Shown one piece after another: positions 1 to 10,619 of a stretch of DNA of 64,000 nt (position 1 is the stretch's first letter; every line of letters begins with the position of its first letter). Source of the DNA: Mycobacterium sp. IDR2000157661 (lineage in GTDB: Bacteria > Actinomycetota > Actinomycetes > Mycobacteriales > Mycobacteriaceae). The stretch is from NCBI RefSeq assembly GCF_022317005.1, contig NZ_CP081006.1, positions 1,426,001 through 1,490,000 on the forward strand, in the 5' to 3' direction. Under the pieces are notes generated by a model, which had not been told where the DNA came from, did not search any database, and worked only from the letters and a program-made list of their open reading frames with translations. Both the position numbers and the translations under genes were made by a program.

Positions 1-372
1 ATCCAGAACACCCACCGGTACTTCTTCTACATCGCCGTCATCATCTCGCTGATCAACACCTACGACGCGATACTGGCGTTCCACTCGCCCTCCGGCTTCG
101 GGTTCGGACTGGGCAACGTCATCCTCGTGACCAACGTGGTCCTGCTGTGGGCCTACACGGTGTCGTGCCACTCCTGCCGGCACGTCGTCGGCGGCCGCTT
201 GAAGCACTTCTCCAAACACCCGGTGCGGTACTGGATGTGGACACAGGTCAGCAGGCTCAACGCTCGGCACAAGATGTATGCGTGGATCACCCTGGGCACG
301 TTGATGCTCACCGACTTCTACATCATGTTGGTCGCCAGCGGAACCATCTCGGACCTGAGATTCATTGGCTGA
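1..372 (+). CDS. sdhC: Succinate dehydrogenase membrane-anchor subunit, C-terminal part (5' end outside window)
   Basis: This is the last 123 residues of the membrane-bound cytochrome b-type subunit that anchors SdhA/SdhB and passes electrons to the quinone pool. The reading frame is open from base 1 to the TGA at 370-372. Three hydrophobic stretches are visible (near residues 6-26, 36-54 and 95-115 of the fragment), with histidines in HRYFF, CHSCRHV and NARHKMY that could serve as haem or quinone ligands. It lies 35 bases upstream of sdhA on the same strand, so it is the upstream gene of one operon. The order anchor-flavoprotein-iron-sulfur matches the Sdh1 (Rv0249c-Rv0247c type) enzyme of mycobacteria, as recalled. 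The start codon cannot be seen. Confidence 0.85.
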   Translation: MQNTHRYFFYIAVIISLINTYDAILAFHSPSGFGFGLGNVILVTNVVLLWAYTVSCHSCRHVVGGRLKHFSKHPVRYWMWTQVSRLNARHKMYAWITLGTLMLTDFYIMLVASGTISDLRFIG

Positions 373-407
373 CAGGCTTTTCGAAACACTGCTAGTGAGG
401 AATTTTC

Positions 408-2339
408 ATGGCTGTTGAGGTCGAACGGCACCAATTCGACGTGGTCGTGATCGGTGCCGGCGGCGCGGGTCTGCGTGCGGTCATCGAGGCGCGCGAACGC
501 GGCTTGAAGGTCGCCGTCGTCACCAAGTCGTTGTTCGGCAAAGCCCACACCGTGATGGCCGAGGGTGGCTGCGCGGCGGCGATGGGCAACGCCAACTCCA
601 AGGACAACTGGCAGGTCCATTTCAAGGACACCATGCGCGGCGGGAAGTTCCTGAACAACTGGCGGATGGCCGAACTGCACGCCAAGGAGGCGCCCGACCG
701 GGTCTGGGAGCTCGAGACCTACGGCGCACTGTTCGACCGCACCAAGGACGGGCGGATCAGCCAGCGCAACTTCGGCGGGCACACCTACCCACGGTTGGCC
801 CACGTGGGTGACCGCACCGGCCTGGAGATCATCCGCACCCTGCAGCAGAAGATCGTCTCGCTGCAGCAGGAGGACAAGGAAGAGCTCGGCGACTACGACG
901 CTCGGATCCGGGTCTTCCACGAGTGCGCCATCACCGAACTGCTCCTCGACGGGGGCAGGATCTCGGGCGCCTTCGGGTACTTCCGCGAGACCGGCAAGTT
1001 CGTCGTCTTCGAGACCCCCGCGGTGGTGCTGGCGACCGGCGGGATCGGCAAGTCCTACAAGGTCACGTCGAACTCCTGGGAGTACACCGGCGACGGGCAC
1101 GCCCTGGCACTGCGCGCGGGCGCGACGCTGATCAACATGGAGTTCGTCCAGTTCCACCCGACCGGCATGGTCTGGCCGCCCAGCGTGAAGGGCATCCTGG
1201 TCACCGAGGGCGTGCGCGGCGACGGCGGGGTGCTCAAGAACTCCGACGGCAAGCGGTTCATGTTCGATTACATTCCGCCGGTCTTCAAGGGTCAGTACGC
1301 AGAGTCCGTCGACGAAGCCGACCAGTGGCTCAAGGACAACGACTCCGCGCGCCGCACCCCCGACCTGTTGCCCCGTGATGAGGTCGCCCGTGCGATCAAC
1401 TCGGAGGTCAAGGCCGACCGCGGCACCCCGCACGGCGGCGTCTACCTCGACATCGCCTCGCGGCTGCCTGCCGAGGAGATCAAGCGGCGGCTGCCGTCGA
1501 TGTACCACCAGTTCATGGAGCTCGCCGAGGTCGACATCACTAAGGAGCCCATGGAGGTCGGCCCGACGTGCCACTACGTGATGGGCGGCATCGAGGTCGA
1601 TCCCGACACCGCCGCCGCCAAGACACCCGGGCTGTTCGCGGCCGGGGAGTGCGCGGGGGGCATGCACGGCTCCAACCGGCTGGGCGGCAACTCGCTGTCC
1701 GACCTGCTGGTGTTCGGCAGGCGGGCCGGCCTTGGCGCCTCGGATTACGTCCGGGCGCTGTCGGACCGGCCGACGGTGTCCGATGACGCGCTGTCGGAGG
1801 CCACCAAGCTGGCGCTGGAGCCGCTCGAGCGCGCCACCAACGGCGAGGCCGCCGAGAACCCGTACACGCTGCAGCTTGACCTGCAGGACACGATGAACTC
1901 CCTGGTCGGCATCATCCGCAAGGCCGAGGAGGTGCAGGAGGCGCTCGACAAGCTCACCGAGCTGCGTGACCGCTACAAGCGCGTGCAGATCGAGGGCGGG
2001 CGCGAGTTCAATCCGGGCTGGCACCTGGCGATCGACCTGCGCAACATGATCCTGGTCAGCGAGTGCATCGCCAAGGCCGCGCTGGAGCGCACCGAGAGCC
2101 GCGGCGGCCACACCCGCGACGACTATCCGTCGATGGAGTCGTCGTGGCGCAAGACCCTGTTGGTCTGCCGCGCCAGCCACGATGAGGGGGGCGATCCGAT
2201 CGTCCCCGACATCGCGATCACCAAGCAGGACCAGGTGCCGATGCGCGACGACCTGCTGGAGCTGATCGACATCGAAGAGTTGGAGAAGTACTTCACCCCC
2301 GAAGAGCTGGCCAACCACTCGTCAAGGAGCGACGCATGA
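408..2339 (+). CDS. sdhA: Succinate dehydrogenase flavoprotein subunit
   Basis: This 643-residue catalytic subunit oxidises succinate to fumarate on the inner face of the membrane. The N-terminal FAD-binding motif VVIGAGGAGLRA is at residues 13-25, and His47 in KAHTVMAEGG is the usual site of covalent FAD attachment. The substrate-site signatures FHPTGM and GPTCHYVMGG are present, and the C-terminal domain contains SRGGHTRDD. Length and motif order match the family. GAGGAA at 397-402 lies 5 bases before the ATG and fixes the start. The stop overlaps the sdhB start by four bases (ATGA, 2336-2339), so the two are translationally coupled. The protein is of the mycobacterial Sdh1 (Rv0248c) type. 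Confidence 0.95.
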   Translation: MAVEVERHQFDVVVIGAGGAGLRAVIEARERGLKVAVVTKSLFGKAHTVMAEGGCAAAMGNANSKDNWQVHFKDTMRGGKFLNNWRMAELHAKEAPDRVWELETYGALFDRTKDGRISQRNFGGHTYPRLAHVGDRTGLEIIRTLQQKIVSLQQEDKEELGDYDARIRVFHECAITELLLDGGRISGAFGYFRETGKFVVFETPAVVLATGGIGKSYKVTSNSWEYTGDGHALALRAGATLINMEFVQFHPTGMVWPPSVKGILVTEGVRGDGGVLKNSDGKRFMFDYIPPVFKGQYAESVDEADQWLKDNDSARRTPDLLPRDEVARAINSEVKADRGTPHGGVYLDIASRLPAEEIKRRLPSMYHQFMELAEVDITKEPMEVGPTCHYVMGGIEVDPDTAAAKTPGLFAAGECAGGMHGSNRLGGNSLSDLLVFGRRAGLGASDYVRALSDRPTVSDDALSEATKLALEPLERATNGEAAENPYTLQLDLQDTMNSLVGIIRKAEEVQEALDKLTELRDRYKRVQIEGGREFNPGWHLAIDLRNMILVSECIAKAALERTESRGGHTRDDYPSMESSWRKTLLVCRASHDEGGDPIVPDIAITKQDQVPMRDDLLELIDIEELEKYFTPEELANHSSRSDA

Positions 2340-3088
2340 GCTATCAGGCGAAGATGCGGGTTTGGCGCGGCGATCAGGAGGGCGGCGCACTCGAGGACTT
2401 CTCCGTCGAGGTGAACGAGGGCGAGGTGGTGCTCGACATCATCCACCGCCTGCAGCAGACCCAGGCCGGCGACCTCGCGGTGCGGTGGAACTGCAAGGCC
2501 GGAAAGTGCGGTTCCTGCTCGGCGGAGATCAACGGCCGCCCGCGGCTGCTGTGCATGACGCGGATGTCGACGTTCGACGAGAACGAGACCATCACTGTGA
2601 CCCCGCTGCGCACCTTCCCGGTGATCCGCGACCTCGTCACCGACGTGTCGTTCAACTACGAGAAGGCCAGAGAGATCCCGGCGTTCACGCCGCCTAAGGA
2701 CCTGCAGCCCGGCGAGTACCGGATGGCGCAGGAGGACGTCAACCGGTCGCAGGAGTTCCGCAAGTGCATCGAGTGCTTCCTGTGCCAGAACGTCTGCCAC
2801 GTGGTGCGCGACCACGAGGAGAACAAGCAGGCGTTCGCAGGCCCGCGCTACCTGATGCGTCAGGCCGAACTCGACATGCATCCCCTCGACGTGCACGAAC
2901 GCCGCGCCGAGGACGCCCAGGAGGTGCACGGCCTCGGCTACTGCAACATCACCAAGTGCTGCACCGAGGTCTGCCCCGAGCACATCAAAATCACCGACAA
3001 TGCGCTGATCCCGATGAAGGAGCGGGCCGCCGACCGCAAGTACGACCCGGTGGTATGGCTCGGCAGCAAGATCTTCAGAAGACGTTGA
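2336..3088 (+). CDS. sdhB: Succinate dehydrogenase iron-sulfur subunit
   Basis: This 250-residue electron-transfer subunit links the flavoprotein to the membrane anchor. Cys53, Cys58, Cys61 and Cys73 form the plant-type [2Fe-2S] site (CKAGKCGSC and a later Cys). Cys144, Cys147, Cys150 and Cys154 (CIECFLCQNVC) and a second cluster CCTEVCPEHI supply the [4Fe-4S] and [3Fe-4S] sites. It starts inside the sdhA stop codon (ATGA overlap), which is typical of a coupled complex. It is the third gene of the sdh operon. No terminator-like hairpin was found directly after it, and the next small gene follows after about 90 bases on the same strand. Confidence 0.95.
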   Translation: MSYQAKMRVWRGDQEGGALEDFSVEVNEGEVVLDIIHRLQQTQAGDLAVRWNCKAGKCGSCSAEINGRPRLLCMTRMSTFDENETITVTPLRTFPVIRDLVTDVSFNYEKAREIPAFTPPKDLQPGEYRMAQEDVNRSQEFRKCIECFLCQNVCHVVRDHEENKQAFAGPRYLMRQAELDMHPLDVHERRAEDAQEVHGLGYCNITKCCTEVCPEHIKITDNALIPMKERAADRKYDPVVWLGSKIFRRR

Positions 3089-3176
3089 TGTCGCGGGGCG
3101 CGTGGGTAGCCTGCGGATAGCGGCCAATCAACCAGCGGACGTGAGGAGCATGGACTCACTCCAGAAAGGCAGCACC

Positions 3177-3338
3177 GTGACTGTTCACAAGCCCCAGAGC
3201 ATCAACGACATTCGCACCGCGATCCGCGAGCTCTCCGCCCGTGCCGAACTGGCCCGCAAGGAGGGCCGCACCGCAGACGCCGACGAACTCGACCAGCGCA
3301 TCAACGGCTATCGCGACGAACTGAGCGCCCGCCCCTGA
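3177..3338 (+). CDS. Small conserved-type hypothetical protein
   Basis: This is a 53-residue hydrophilic protein with a strong alpha-helical, charged composition (IRELSARAELARKEGRTADA region) and no signal peptide or membrane segment. I chose the GTG at 3177 because AGAAAGG at 3163-3169 sits at a proper distance from it. An ATG at 3150 in the same frame is possible, but its GAGGAG (3143-3148) is only one base away. It follows sdhB on the same strand and could be cotranscribed with the sdh operon. I do not recognise a function. The helix-rich pattern would suit a small regulator or assembly factor, but nothing shows that directly. Confidence 0.6.
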   Translation: MTVHKPQSINDIRTAIRELSARAELARKEGRTADADELDQRINGYRDELSARP

Positions 3339-3353
3339 CCCGACACCAGCCGT

Positions 3354-4602
<1,249 letters not shown>

Positions 4603-4608
4603 CGGCGG

Positions 4609-5763
4609 TCAGGGCGTCGGTTCGGCGGCCGGCTGGTTGTTCAGCACGTACTGAAGGCCCGACAGCAGTTGCGACACCGGGTCGGCACCGCCGCCGAAAG
4701 CGGCCTGGGTGGCCGGTGCGGTGACGGCCGCGGGGTCGTAGCCGTTGACCGGGTCGACGGTGATCGGCGCGGTCAGCGGGTTGTCGTTGCGGGAATAGCC
4801 CGCGTCGACGTAGGGCTTGAGCACCGCGTCGAGCTCGATCAGGGTCTCCTTGGGCACTCCCAGGTACTTGAACGGCAGCACCAGCGGCAGGTGCTCTTCG
4901 GGGATCATGAAGGTGGTGGTCTTGGCGCCGCGGGAGTTGACCGTGGTCCGGATGTTCTTGGGCGGCACCATACTCGGCTCGGTGAACGCGACGGCGGTGT
5001 GTCCGGTGGCCAGACCGACGATCGCATTGGCGACCGACAGCCAGTTGTCGGGCCGGTCTGGCCAGTCGGCGATGCTGTCGTAGGCCGACACGAACTGGTA
5101 GGTGTCGTACTGGCTCTCCACCGGCGGCGGCATCCGGTAGTCGAGCGAGGGCACCACGCTGCCGACCGGGAACATCTGGGTCAGGAAGCTCTCCCCGAAG
5201 GCGTGGCGCGCCACCGGGTCGCCGTACATCGCGAAACTCAACTGGTCCGGGGGCGGCGCGGCGGGGTCGTAGGCCAGCCGAGCCTGGGCGTCGTTGAGCA
5301 CCATCGCGCCCTCGGACAGGCCGATCGCGGTGCCGCGCCCGCCCTCGCGGATCGCGCTGATCAGGTCGGGCCCTCCGACGTCGACGGACTCGCCGACGCT
5401 GGGCCCGTCGAGCCCCAGGCCCGGGACATAGCGGTCACCGAAGTCGCCGATACCCGGGAACAGCCGCTCGAGCGTGTGCCCCTGGACCTGGCCCGCGGGG
5501 TAGTCGACGATCTGTCGGTCCAGGCCCGGGAACCAGTCCGCGCCCGTGCGCATGATGTATTCGTCGTACGGAATGCCGAGCACGTGCGCCCCGCCCAGCG
5601 CGTACGCGCGCCCCGGTGTACCCAGCGGCGGCGCAGCGTCCGACGGGGCGGCGGGTGTCGGCGGCGGGACCGGCGCGTCGTCGGCCGTCGCGATACCGAG
5701 GCCGAGACAGCCGGCGGCACCGATGGTCGTGAACGTGGTGCCGACTGCGAGAAGTCGCTTCAT
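4609..5763 (-). CDS. pe: Exported PE-PPE-domain esterase/acyltransferase of trehalose polyphleate assembly
   Basis: This 384-residue exported alpha/beta-hydrolase starts [15 protein letters not shown] with a signal peptide ending near TADDAP, followed by a proline-rich linker. The nucleophile elbow GLSEG places the catalytic serine at residue 150. Asp229 ([10 protein letters not shown]) and His291 (PEEHLPL) are likely triad partners. In M. smegmatis the matching gene (called PE) transfers acyl chains between diacyltrehalose molecules to make trehalose polyphleates in the outer envelope. I chose the ATG at 5763 because GGGGAGAG lies just upstream and the signal peptide then begins properly; 14 upstream residues of the open frame are unlikely to be used. 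It follows fadD23 after 48 bases and is probably cotranscribed with it. Confidence 0.85.
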   Translation of the reverse strand: MKRLLAVGTTFTTIGAAGCLGLGIATADDAPVPPPTPAAPSDAAPPLGTPGRAYALGGAHVLGIPYDEYIMRTGADWFPGLDRQIVDYPAGQVQGHTLERLFPGIGDFGDRYVPGLGLDGPSVGESVDVGGPDLISAIREGGRGTAIGLSEGAMVLNDAQARLAYDPAAPPPDQLSFAMYGDPVARHAFGESFLTQMFPVGSVVPSLDYRMPPPVESQYDTYQFVSAYDSIADWPDRPDNWLSVANAIVGLATGHTAVAFTEPSMVPPKNIRTTVNSRGAKTTTFMIPEEHLPLVLPFKYLGVPKETLIELDAVLKPYVDAGYSRNDNPLTAPITVDPVNGYDPAAVTAPATQAAFGGGADPVSQLLSGLQYVLNNQPAAEPTP

Positions 5764-5811
5764 CCCCACTCTCCCCACATCAGCTCCCGCGCCGTCGCAC
5801 TGCACCGAACC

Positions 5812-7566
5812 TTACTCCGCCGACCCGGCGGGGCAGCCGTCCAACCGAGTGAGTCGGCCCTGCCGATACTCCTCTGCGCAGGCGGCGCGGCGGACCTTGC
5901 CGCTCGTCGTCGTGGGGATCGACCCCGGCGCCACCAAAACGAGATCCTCGACGCTCAGACCGTGCGCGTTGGATATCGCGGCGGTGACGTCGCTCTTGAC
6001 CGCACTGAGGCGGCGCAACGCGTCGTCGTCGAGGTCGGCCGGCTGCTTGAGCTCGATGACGGTGACCAGCTTCTCGGCCCTGTCGGCGGGGACCGATACC
6101 GCCGCGACCCGGCCCCGCGTGATCTCCTGAACCGTCGCCTCGATGTCCTCGGGATAATGATTTCGACCCCGGATGATCAGCAGGTCCTTGATGCGGCCGA
6201 CGATGAACAACTCGCCCTCATGGACGAACCCGAGGTCGCCGGTTCGCAACCATGGACCCGCCGGCGTGCCGGGAGACGGTTCGACAAGCGTTGCGCCGAA
6301 ACAGGTCTGCTCTTCCGGCGGTTTGCGCCAATACCCCTCGGCGACGTTGTCGCCGTGCACCCAAATCTCACCGATCAGATTCGGCGAGCACTCCCGACAG
6401 GTCTCACCATCGACGATCTGTAGCGAAGGAGATTGTGGCACTGCGTATCTGACCAGGGCGGTACCCTGGCCCGGTGGACACGGGCGGACCCGGCCCGCCC
6501 GTAGTTCGGCGGCGTCGAAGTGAGCCGACGGCGAGGACTCACACCACGTGCCTGCGGTGACGAAGACCGTCGCCTCGGCCAGGCCGTATGCCGGGCGCAG
6601 CATGTGGTCGCGGAAGTTGAAGTGCGCGAACCGGTCCGCGAAGCGTTCCAAGGTGGCCGGCTCGACACGTTCGGCCCCGTTGATGATGCCCAGCACCCCA
6701 CCGAGGTCGAGCCCGGCCAGATCGTCGTCGGCGGTCTTGCGGGAGGCCAGGTCGAACGCGAAATTGGGCGCCCCCGAGAAGGCGTGCGGATTCTCGGCAA
6801 GTGCCCGCATCCACCTGGCCGGCTCCTCCAGGAACGCGACCGGGCTCGTCAGGGCGGCGCCATAGCCGCTGAGGATCGGCCAGCACACACCCAGCATCAG
6901 ACCCATGTCGTGGTAGAAGGGCAACCACGACACGAACGTGACATCAGTGGTGACACCGGCGAAGAAGGTGCGCATCAACTGCTCGAAGTTCGCCTGCAGG
7001 TTGCGGTGTGAGATCACCGCCCCAGTCGGCAGCCGGGTCGAACCGGAACTGTACTGCAGGTAAGCGATGCCGGGCCACTCGCTCGGCCCCAGGCTCGGCC
7101 GCTGATCGGCGTCCAGATCCAGCGCATCGATCACCACGATCGACGGTGTCGCCGAGTGTGATTGGCACACGATGTCACCGACGTCGACGACTGCCGCCGA
7201 CGTCGTGAGTACGACGGCGGGTGCGGTGTCGGCGAGGACGGCGTCAACGCGGTCATGACTGGAGCCGGGATGGGGAAGTGGAAGCGGCACGGCGACGAGT
7301 CCCGCCTGCATGGCTCCCAGGAAGGCGAGGATGTACTCCAGGCCCTGCGGCGCCAGGATCACCGCCCGGTCGCCGGCCGCCCCGTATCGCCGAATCTCGT
7401 GCGCCACGTTCACTGTTCGGCGTGCCAGCTGCGCCCAGGTGAGGCTGGTCGTGACACCAGCGGCGTCGAGCGTGTAGTCGGTGAACCGGAACGCGACGTC
7501 GTCGGGCCGCAGGCTGGCGCGACCGTGCACCATCGACAGCAGCGAGGAGTCCGGCGGCGTGGTCAC
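5812..7566 (-). CDS. fadD23: Fatty acyl-AMP ligase, FadD23 type
   Basis: This 584-residue adenylating enzyme of the mycobacterial FAAL group activates a fatty acid as acyl-AMP and hands it to a polyketide synthase. Visible signatures are the AMP/P-loop motif YSSGSTRLPTGA, the WLPFYHDMGL segment, the hinge motif LLIIRGRNHYPEDIE and the C-terminal lysine motif TTTSGKVRR. Its ATG at 7566 overlaps the stop of mmpL10 (7563), so it is translationally coupled to the transporter. Its place in the papA3-mmpL10-fadD23-pe run and the divergent pks identifies it as the starter-loading enzyme for polyphleic acid synthesis. The name FadD23 follows the M. smegmatis TPP locus as I recall it. Confidence 0.88.
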   Translation of the reverse strand: MTTPPDSSLLSMVHGRASLRPDDVAFRFTDYTLDAAGVTTSLTWAQLARRTVNVAHEIRRYGAAGDRAVILAPQGLEYILAFLGAMQAGLVAVPLPLPHPGSSHDRVDAVLADTAPAVVLTTSAAVVDVGDIVCQSHSATPSIVVIDALDLDADQRPSLGPSEWPGIAYLQYSSGSTRLPTGAVISHRNLQANFEQLMRTFFAGVTTDVTFVSWLPFYHDMGLMLGVCWPILSGYGAALTSPVAFLEEPARWMRALAENPHAFSGAPNFAFDLASRKTADDDLAGLDLGGVLGIINGAERVEPATLERFADRFAHFNFRDHMLRPAYGLAEATVFVTAGTWCESSPSAHFDAAELRAGRVRPCPPGQGTALVRYAVPQSPSLQIVDGETCRECSPNLIGEIWVHGDNVAEGYWRKPPEEQTCFGATLVEPSPGTPAGPWLRTGDLGFVHEGELFIVGRIKDLLIIRGRNHYPEDIEATVQEITRGRVAAVSVPADRAEKLVTVIELKQPADLDDDALRRLSAVKSDVTAAISNAHGLSVEDLVLVAPGSIPTTTSGKVRRAACAEEYRQGRLTRLDGCPAGSAE

Positions 7567-10500
7567 GAGACTCCCGAATCAGCTCGTCGGATCGGCCGTA
7601 GCCGGGTGGCGGGCGCGGCGTCGGCCATCCGTGACGGCCACCAGTTCGCCCGCCCGACCAGCGCTGCGACGGCGGGCACCGTGATGGTGCGCACCACGAA
7701 GGTGTCCAGCAGGATGCCCACGCCGATCACGAAGCCACCCTGCACCACAAGGCCGATGCTGGAGAACAACAGGCCGGCCATCGAGGCGGCAAAGATCAGG
7801 CCCGCCGCGGTGATCACACCGCCGGTCGAACTCAGGGTCCGGATGACGCCGTAGCGCACGCTGTGCGGAGACTCGTCGCGCAGCCGCGACACGAACAGCA
7901 TGTTGTAGTCCGCGCCGACCGCGACCAGCACCACGAACGCCAACGGTGGCACGCTCCAATGCAACTCCTGACCGAGGATCAATTGGAACGTCAGTACCCC
8001 GACACCGATGGCCGCGAAGTACGAGACCACCACCGAGCCGACGAGATACAGCGGCGCGATGATCGCCCGCAGCAACACCATCAGCGTCAACAGCACGACG
8101 ATGAGGGTCGCGGCGATGATGAACCGGATGTCCTGCCGGTAGTAGTCACGCGTGTCACGCAAGGCGACGGGGAATCCGCCCATCGAGATGGTGGCGTCGG
8201 CCAGCATGGTGTTCGGCTGGGCGTCTCGGGCGATGTTCGAGATCTCGTTGACCTGGTCCATCGCTTCGGAGCTGAACGGGTTGAGCTTCGTCTGCACCAG
8301 ATAGCGCACCGACCGGCCGTCCGGTGAGATGTAGGCCTCGGCGGCTTTCTCGAAATCCGGCAGATTCAGCACCTCGGCCGGGATGTTGAAACCCGCCTGC
8401 GATGGGTCGGTGGCGTTGTTGCGCATCGTCAACAGGAAGTCCGACGCCTCGTCTAGTCCGGCCGCGATCACCTTGACCTGGTTGACGAGTTCGTCGACCC
8501 CGCCCGCCACCTCTCGGCTACCGGAGGCCAGCCGGTCGGCACCGTCCTGCAGCTCGGACAGGCCCGCTTCCGGACCACCGGGGCGGTCCAACCCCATCGC
8601 GTCGACGACTCTGGCGGCGTTCGCCATCGCGGCGTTCAGCTTGTCGACCGCCTCGTTGAGGGTCTGCCGGTCCTCGACCCCCTGCAACTCCTGAGCCAGA
8701 CCGTTGATCTCGTCGAGGCTGCCCTCCTCGCGCGCGGCGACGAGGCGCTGAAACTGCATGCGGGTGTCGACACAGGACGGGTTGGCGTCGCAGACGGCGT
8801 TGCCCTGCAGTGCGACGAGCACCGGGCCGATCCAGGCGAACATGTCCCTGACGGCGCGGAAGTTCACGCCCATGGAATTGCCGAGTGCGTTGATGCTGGC
8901 GACCAGCTTGGCCGCGGTGTCGACATCGCGCACCAACCGGTCACCGCCGTACTCGGTGCGCACCGCGGAGAACGTGTCGACCAGGTCCTCGATGCTGGGC
9001 GCGATGGTGTTGATCTGACCACGGACGTCGGCGAGGCTGTCGGCCAGCGTGTTCGCGCCGTCGGTCAGGCGGTTGAGGTCACCGCTGCGTCGCCCGATCT
9101 GGCTGGATCCGTCGGCGAGCCGGTCACCGACGATGCCCGCCTGGTAGGTCGCCCGAAACTCCAGCGGCACCTCGCCGAGCGGCCGGGTGATGCCGCTGAC
9201 CAATCCGACGTCCGGAAGCTGCGCGACGCGCGCGGCCATCTGCTCCAGATCCGCCAGCGCCCGCGGATTGCGCAGGTCGTGCGGCGACTGGACCAGGATG
9301 TACTCGGGGATGGACTGGCTGATGGGGAAATGACGTTCCAACGCCGCGTAACCGACCGAACTGGGCGCCGACGCCGGAACCACCTTGCGGTCGTCGTAGT
9401 TGTAGCGCCCGAAGATCGCGATACCGGCCAGCAGAGCCAGCACCAGCAGGCTGCCGACCAGATGGGGCACCGGCCGGCGCACGATGCGGATACCGGACCG
9501 CCGCCAGAACCGGGCCGTCAGTTCCCGGCGCGGTTTGACCCAGCCGCGTGGCCCGGCGAGCACCAGGATCGCCGGAAGCAGCGTCACCCCGGCGAGGAAG
9601 GCGATGCCGATCCCGATCGCCGAGGAAACCCCGACCGTCTTGAACACTCCCATCTGCGCGAAGCTCAGCAGCAGGAACGTGAATCCCACCGTGGCGGCGG
9701 ACGCGGTGATCACCTTGCCGATCGAGATCATCGCCGCCTTGACCGCATGGTCGAAATCGTCGCCTGCCCGCAGATAGTCGTGATAGCGGCTGATCAGGAA
9801 CACCGCGTAATCGGTTCCGGCTCCGGCCATGATCGCGCTCAGGAACACGATGGACTGGTTGGAGACGCCTGCACCGGTCAGTTCGGAGTATCCGGCCACC
9901 ACCGCCTGCGCGATCAGCAGCGACGATCCGATCGTGACCAGCGGCAGCAGCATGGTGACCGCGCTGCGGTAGACCAGCAACAGGACGCCGAGGACCAGGA
10001 CGGCGATGGCGATCTCGACGGGCAGGCGATCGTGTTCACCGGCGACGGTGAGGTCGGCGACGGTGGCGGCGGGGCCGGTCAGGTACACCTCCAGCGGCCC
10101 GCTCGCCCCGACATCGCCGGTGGCGACCCGATGTCTGACGAGGTCTGCGACGCGGTTGAAGGATTCGTAGGCCCGCGGGGTGCCCAGTTCCCCTTCCAGG
10201 CTGACCGGCAGCACCCAGGTCGTCTTGTCCTGGCTGGTCAGGAACTGCCGCAGTTGGGGCGTGCCGATGAAGTCCTGCACCGACACGACATCGATGACGT
10301 CGTCGCGCAGCGCGTCGACCACCTCGCGGTAGGCGGCCTCGTCGGCTGGCGTCAGACCGGTCTCGTTGATGAAGGCGACGACCAGCGGGTTGTCCGAACC
10401 GGGTTCCTGGAACGCCTCGGCCATTTTCTGAGCGGTGACGCTCGACGGCGCATCACTGGGCAGGATCGCGAGCGGATGCTTCTCGGCCATCTGCCCGAGC

Positions 10501-10595
10501 GACGGGAGTGTCAGCGGCAAGGCGACGGCCATGGCCACCCAGAAACCGATCACGGCCCATGGCCACCGCACCACCAGATCGGCTAGCCGCCGCAT
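7563..10595 (-). CDS. mmpL10: MmpL10-type RND lipid transporter
   Basis: This 1010-residue transporter of the MmpL branch of the RND superfamily is predicted to carry acylated trehalose across the inner membrane. There are two homologous halves, each with an N-terminal helix, a periplasmic domain and five further helices. The proton-relay Asp-Tyr pairs appear as GAGTDYAVFLISRYHD (near residue 260) and VGADYNMLFVSRLRDE (near residue 894). The second periplasmic domain is enlarged by a helical, probably coiled-coil insert with two cysteines (CDANPSC), as in MmpL10-like proteins. It starts 24 bases after papA3 and overlaps fadD23 by four bases. In M. tuberculosis MmpL10 exports diacyltrehaloses; here the likely cargo is the diacyltrehalose precursor of TPP. 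Confidence 0.9.
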   Translation of the reverse strand: MRRLADLVVRWPWAVIGFWVAMAVALPLTLPSLGQMAEKHPLAILPSDAPSSVTAQKMAEAFQEPGSDNPLVVAFINETGLTPADEAAYREVVDALRDDVIDVVSVQDFIGTPQLRQFLTSQDKTTWVLPVSLEGELGTPRAYESFNRVADLVRHRVATGDVGASGPLEVYLTGPAATVADLTVAGEHDRLPVEIAIAVLVLGVLLLVYRSAVTMLLPLVTIGSSLLIAQAVVAGYSELTGAGVSNQSIVFLSAIMAGAGTDYAVFLISRYHDYLRAGDDFDHAVKAAMISIGKVITASAATVGFTFLLLSFAQMGVFKTVGVSSAIGIGIAFLAGVTLLPAILVLAGPRGWVKPRRELTARFWRRSGIRIVRRPVPHLVGSLLVLALLAGIAIFGRYNYDDRKVVPASAPSSVGYAALERHFPISQSIPEYILVQSPHDLRNPRALADLEQMAARVAQLPDVGLVSGITRPLGEVPLEFRATYQAGIVGDRLADGSSQIGRRSGDLNRLTDGANTLADSLADVRGQINTIAPSIEDLVDTFSAVRTEYGGDRLVRDVDTAAKLVASINALGNSMGVNFRAVRDMFAWIGPVLVALQGNAVCDANPSCVDTRMQFQRLVAAREEGSLDEINGLAQELQGVEDRQTLNEAVDKLNAAMANAARVVDAMGLDRPGGPEAGLSELQDGADRLASGSREVAGGVDELVNQVKVIAAGLDEASDFLLTMRNNATDPSQAGFNIPAEVLNLPDFEKAAEAYISPDGRSVRYLVQTKLNPFSSEAMDQVNEISNIARDAQPNTMLADATISMGGFPVALRDTRDYYRQDIRFIIAATLIVVLLTLMVLLRAIIAPLYLVGSVVVSYFAAIGVGVLTFQLILGQELHWSVPPLAFVVLVAVGADYNMLFVSRLRDESPHSVRYGVIRTLSSTGGVITAAGLIFAASMAGLLFSSIGLVVQGGFVIGVGILLDTFVVRTITVPAVAALVGRANWWPSRMADAAPATRLRPIRRADSGVS

Positions 10596-10619
10596 GTCGC
10601 CCCCACCCGTCGCCGCACG

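Noticed and set aside
318..2318. Long open frame of 666 codons on the minus strand opposite sdhA
   Set aside because: It is a mirror of high-GC sdhA codon bias. It has no family motifs, and sdhA is certain on the plus strand.
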